Shown here piece by piece: positions 12,667-15,541 of a stretch of DNA of 15,541 nucleotides. Position 1 is the first letter of the stretch; each line of letters starts with the position of its first letter. The stretch comes from JALZHR01 sp036388635. Lineage in GTDB: Bacteria > Acidobacteriota > Blastocatellia > Pyrinomonadales > Pyrinomonadaceae. The translations under genes and the position numbers were made by a program. The notes beneath the pieces are model-generated. The model saw nothing but the letters and a program-made list of their open reading frames with translations, did not search any database and was not told where the DNA came from. The DNA lies in assembly GCA_036388635.1 (NCBI GenBank), contig DASVRL010000101.1, forward strand, positions 1-15,541. Reading direction: 5' to 3'.

Positions 12667-13137
12667 ATGCCAAGAAGAAGAGTTGCAGGAAAAAGAGAAG
12701 TTTTGCCCGACCCGATTTACAACAGCGTGATGGTCTCGAAATTCATCAACGGCGTGATGTGGCAGGGCAAAAAATCAGTTGCCGAACAGATTTTCTACGG
12801 CGCGATGGAAAAACTCGCCGATAGAACCGGCGACGAGCCTTTGAAAGTTTTTAAAAAGGCGTTGGACAACGTCGCCCCGACTCTGGAAGTCAAATCCCGA
12901 CGAATCGGCGGCGCGACCTACCAGGTTCCGCTCGAAGTTTCGAAAGACCGCCGCAACACGCTGGCAATTCGCTGGATTGTCTTGAACGCGCGCAATCGTA
13001 ACGAAAAAACGATGCAGGACAGACTGGTCGGCGAGCTGCTCGACGCAATCAACAATCGCGGCGGCGCGGTGAAAAAACGCGAAGACGTCCACCGTATGGC
13101 GGAAGCGAACAAGGCTTTCGCGCATTACAGGTTTTAA
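12667..13137 (+). CDS. rpsG: 30S ribosomal protein S7
   Basis: A 156-aa protein, the normal length. It binds the 3' domain of 16S rRNA and starts head assembly of the small subunit. Diagnostic stretches are MPRRRVAGKREVLPDPIYNS, VSKFINGVMWQGKKSVAE, DNVAPTLEVKSRRIGGATYQVP and KREDVHRMAEANKAFAHYRF. In E. coli, S7 is the translational repressor of the str operon, acting in the rpsL-rpsG spacer; here that spacer is taken up by repeat D, so the target, if any, must differ. No SD precedes the ATG. Confidence 0.99.
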   Translation: MPRRRVAGKREVLPDPIYNSVMVSKFINGVMWQGKKSVAEQIFYGAMEKLADRTGDEPLKVFKKALDNVAPTLEVKSRRIGGATYQVPLEVSKDRRNTLAIRWIVLNARNRNEKTMQDRLVGELLDAINNRGGAVKKREDVHRMAEANKAFAHYRF

Positions 13138-13142
13138 TTAGT

Positions 13143-13209
13143 GGATAACTGATAACTGATAGTTGATAGTTAATTTCCTTTACTATCAGTTATCCGTTAT
13201 CCGTTATCA
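13143..13209. repeat. heptad inverted repeat E between rpsG and fusA (words GGATAAC / TGATAAC)
   Basis: Left arm 13143-13170 and right arm 13182-13209 match as reverse complements at 23 of 28 positions, with an 11-nt loop; two of the differences are G-T type in the stem. The left arm is GGATAAC, TGATAAC, TGATAGT, TGATAGT. It ends nine bases before the fusA ATG. Confidence 0.88.
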
Positions 13210-13218
13210 GTTAAAGAA

Positions 13219-15315
13219 ATGGCAAACATTAGCTTAGACAAATTTAGAAACATCGGCATTATGGCGCACATCGACGCGGGTAAAACCACGACGACCGAGC
13301 GCGTGCTGTTCTACACCGGCGTTTCGCACAAAATCGGCGAAGTTCATGAGGGAACGGCGACGATGGACTGGATGGAACAGGAGCAAGAGCGCGGCATCAC
13401 GATTACCAGCGCGGCGACGACCTGTTTCTGGAAGCGCAACGGCATCGAGCACCGAATCAATATTATCGATACGCCCGGACACGTCGATTTCACGATGGAA
13501 GTCGAGCGCTCTTTGCGCGTGCTGGACGGCGCGGTCGCCGTTTTCGACGGCGTCGCGGGCGTCGAGCCGCAATCGGAAACCGTCTGGCGGCAAGCCGATA
13601 AATACGGCGTTCCGCGTATTTGCTTTATCAATAAATTAGACCGCGCGGGCGCTTCGTTTGAAAGAAGCTTCGATTCGATTTTGAAACGTCTCGGCGCCAA
13701 CGCCGTCGCTCTGCAAATCCCGATCGGTCTGGAAGACCAGCTGAAAGGCGTCGTCGACCTGATCACGATGAAAGGTCTGATTTGGAACGACGAAACCAAG
13801 GGCGCGCAATACGAAACGACGGACGTTCCGGCGGAACTGGTTGACGAAGCTAAAGAATGGCGCGAAAAACTGGTTGAAGCCGTTTCTTCGATTGACGACG
13901 ACCTGATGATGAAATATCTGGAAGGCGAAGAAATCAGCGAAGCGGAAATCCGCAAAGCTCTGCGTCAGGGAACGCTGGAACTGAAAATCGTTCCGGTCGT
14001 CACCGGCTCGGCTTTCAAAAACAAAGGCGTTCAAACGCTGCTCGACGCGGTGGTCGATTATTTGCCGAGTCCGCTGGACGTTCCGGCAATCGAAGGCATC
14101 AATCCGAAAACCGACGAAACCGAAACCCGCGAAGCCGCAGGCTCAGCGCCGTTTTCGGGTCTGGTTTTCAAATTAATGGCGGACAAGCATCTCGGACAGC
14201 TCGCTTTCGTGCGCATCTATTCGGGAACGGTTAATTCCGGCTCTTACGTTTACAACACGATTAAAGGAAACAAAGAGCGCGTCGGTCGCCTGATGTTGAT
14301 GCACGCCAACAAGCGTGAAGACGTCGATTCGGCGGCGGCGGGCGAAATCGTCGCCATCGGCGGAATGAAAAATGTGACGACCGGCGACACGATTTCCGAC
14401 GAGAACAAACAGATTATTCTCGAATCGATGGAATTTCCCGATCCGGTCGTGCGCGTCGCGGTCGAACCGAAAACTCGTCAGGACCAGGACAAAATGGGCA
14501 TCGCGCTCAACCGCCTGGCTCAGGAAGACCCGTCGTTTCAGGTCTCGACCGACCACGAAACCGGTCAGACCATCATCGCCGGGATGGGCGAACTGCACCT
14601 TGAAATCATCGTCGACCGCATGAAGCGCGAATTCGGCGTCGAAGCGAACGTCGGCAAACCGCAGGTCGCTTATCGCGAAACGATTACCGTTCCCGCGCCG
14701 GGCAAAGAAATCTTCAAGAAACAGTCCGGCGGTCGCGGTCAGTTCGCGCACGTCGAACTTCATGTCGAGCCTGCACCGGGCGAAGGATTCGTCTTTGAAG
14801 ACAAAATCACCGGCGGCGTGATTCCGCGTCAGTTTATCAAGCCGACGATGGAAGGCATCCGCGACGCGATGGCGCGCGGATTTCTGGCGGGCTACGAATT
14901 GGTCGACATCAAAGCCACTTTGAATTTCGGCTCGTATCACGAAGTCGACTCGGACGAACGTTCTTTCCATATTGCCGGAAGCTTGGCGTTTCAGGACGCC
15001 ATCAAAAAAGCAAAACCCGTTTTGCTCGAACCGATTATGCGAATCGAGGTCGTCACGCCGGAAGAATATATGGGTTCGGTCAACGGCGACTTGAATCGTC
15101 GGCGCGGGCAGATTGAAGGAATGACGCCGCGTCCGGGCGGTGTGCAGGTCGTGACCGCTTTCGTGCCCTTATCGGAAATGTTCGGTTACACGACCGATTT
15201 GAGAAGCGCGACGCAGGGACGCGCCACTTCGACAATGCATTTTGAACGTTACGACCAGGCGCCGCGCAACGTTGCCGAAGAAGTTATCGCCAAAGTAAAA
15301 GGCGCTACCACTTAA
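13219..15315 (+). CDS. fusA: elongation factor G
   Basis: A 698-aa translational GTPase, full length for the family. It drives ribosomal translocation and, with RRF, ribosome recycling. G1 AHIDAGKTTTTE (16-27), G2 RGITITSA (59-66), G3 DTPGHVDF (84-91), G4 NKLDRAG (138-144) and G5 GSAFKNKGVQ are all present, followed by domain II, the domain III/IV segment GGRGQFAHVELHVEP, and the C-terminal MTPRPGGVQVVTAFVPLSEMFGYTTDLRS. No truncation or frameshift. It looks like the main EF-G because it sits in the str operon. ATG at 13219 has only AAAG nearby as a poor SD. Confidence 0.99.
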   Translation: MANISLDKFRNIGIMAHIDAGKTTTTERVLFYTGVSHKIGEVHEGTATMDWMEQEQERGITITSAATTCFWKRNGIEHRINIIDTPGHVDFTMEVERSLRVLDGAVAVFDGVAGVEPQSETVWRQADKYGVPRICFINKLDRAGASFERSFDSILKRLGANAVALQIPIGLEDQLKGVVDLITMKGLIWNDETKGAQYETTDVPAELVDEAKEWREKLVEAVSSIDDDLMMKYLEGEEISEAEIRKALRQGTLELKIVPVVTGSAFKNKGVQTLLDAVVDYLPSPLDVPAIEGINPKTDETETREAAGSAPFSGLVFKLMADKHLGQLAFVRIYSGTVNSGSYVYNTIKGNKERVGRLMLMHANKREDVDSAAAGEIVAIGGMKNVTTGDTISDENKQIILESMEFPDPVVRVAVEPKTRQDQDKMGIALNRLAQEDPSFQVSTDHETGQTIIAGMGELHLEIIVDRMKREFGVEANVGKPQVAYRETITVPAPGKEIFKKQSGGRGQFAHVELHVEPAPGEGFVFEDKITGGVIPRQFIKPTMEGIRDAMARGFLAGYELVDIKATLNFGSYHEVDSDERSFHIAGSLAFQDAIKKAKPVLLEPIMRIEVVTPEEYMGSVNGDLNRRRGQIEGMTPRPGGVQVVTAFVPLSEMFGYTTDLRSATQGRATSTMHFERYDQAPRNVAEEVIAKVKGATT

Positions 15316-15316
15316 T

Positions 15317-15371
15317 TAAAAGGATGAGAGTGAAGGCGAAAGGATAGGCTCAAAATCTTTCGTCCTTCTCG
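15317..15371. repeat. degenerate heptad inverted repeat F between fusA and tuf
   Basis: The plus strand reads AAGGATG, AGAGTGA, AGGCGAA, AGGATAG in 7-nt steps (~15320-15347). The arm AAGGCGAAAGGAT (15333-15345) pairs with ATCTTTCGTCCTT (15355-15367) allowing one bulge on each side, and GAG/CTC extends it. Weaker than elements A-E but the same design. Confidence 0.65.
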
Positions 15372-15400
15372 TAATTAGCGGAGAGAAAAAACTTAAAGTT

Positions 15401-15541
15401 ATGAGCAAAGAGAAATTTGACAGAAGCAAGCCGCACGTGAACATCGGCACCATCGGGCACGTCGATCACGGGAAAACGACCTTGACGGCGGCGATCACGA
15501 AAGTGATGAGTAAGCACAACCCGAAGATGGTTGTGCGCGCC
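15401..15541 (+). CDS. tuf: elongation factor Tu, N-terminal part, cut by window edge
   Basis: The first 47 codons are visible: MSKEKFDRSKPHVNIGTIGHVDHGKTTLTAAITKVM and on to the edge. GHVDHGKTT is the G1 nucleotide-binding loop of EF-Tu, the GTPase that brings aminoacyl-tRNA to the ribosome. It follows fusA by 85 bases in the usual str order. GGAGAG (15380-15385) is 15 bases before the ATG, too far for a normal SD. Confidence 0.98.
   Translation, partial: MSKEKFDRSKPHVNIGTIGHVDHGKTTLTAAITKVMSKHNPKMVVRA

Noticed and set aside
12583..13209. CRISPR array or transposon ends
   Set aside because: The repeats are 7-nt words in paired arms with no unique spacers; no cas or transposase gene and no target-site duplication.
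14173..14970. 265-codon minus-strand ORF antisense to fusA
   Set aside because: Antisense shadow of EF-G; Phe/Arg/Asp-rich composition typical of such frames.

Overview
The window reads as a piece of chromosome from a free-living Gram-negative-type heterotroph of medium GC, most likely Acidobacteriota (class Blastocatellia or close). This placement is an inference. It rests on the GTP-type PEP carboxykinase, small secreted Gly/Tyr/Arg-rich repeat proteins, a ferredoxin with a long helical N-terminal part, and the general codon style. There is no rRNA, tRNA, CRISPR array, transposase or phage gene.

Layout. (1) 1-8527, all genes on the minus strand: the start of a secreted M1 aminopeptidase (runs off the left edge); a secreted GY-repeat protein; a class I SAM methyltransferase; a two-repeat fibronectin-III-like protein; a short transcription unit with tiny ORFs and a near-perfect Shine-Dalgarno (SD) sequence; a second GY-repeat protein; a small conserved-looking helical protein; a 21-bp tandem array; an AT-rich three-pass membrane protein; a secreted Gly/Arg protein; and GTP-dependent pckG. 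Most of these are single-gene units, many closed by near-identical hairpin terminators. (2) 8887-9327, plus strand: a small beta-rich protein of unknown role. (3) 9414-11567, minus strand: an EamA/DMT permease and a [2Fe-2S] ferredoxin-domain protein. (4) 11781 to the right edge, plus strand: a strong sigma-70-like promoter, a ~360-nt highly structured leader, then rpsL, rpsG, fusA and the start of tuf, i.e. the str operon encoding S12, S7, EF-G and EF-Tu.

Two patterns stand out beyond ordinary genes. First, six intergenic gaps each hold a long inverted repeat whose arms are built from 7-nt words, with a different word family in each gap (CGGAAAA, TGATAAC, GCACTGA, TAACATT, GGATAAC, AAGGATG-like). 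All three spacers of the str operon are filled by such elements. Second, the str leader folds on paper into a chain of perfect hairpins, including a four-way-junction-like module (a 7-bp closing stem around three consecutive hairpins) that is not a tRNA. This is a candidate cis-regulatory RNA. The 21-bp array, open in reading frames on both strands, and the small-ORF unit at 3337-3627 are further candidates for undescribed biology.

Genes of the str operon lack well-placed SD motifs, while most accessory genes in the window have clear ones.
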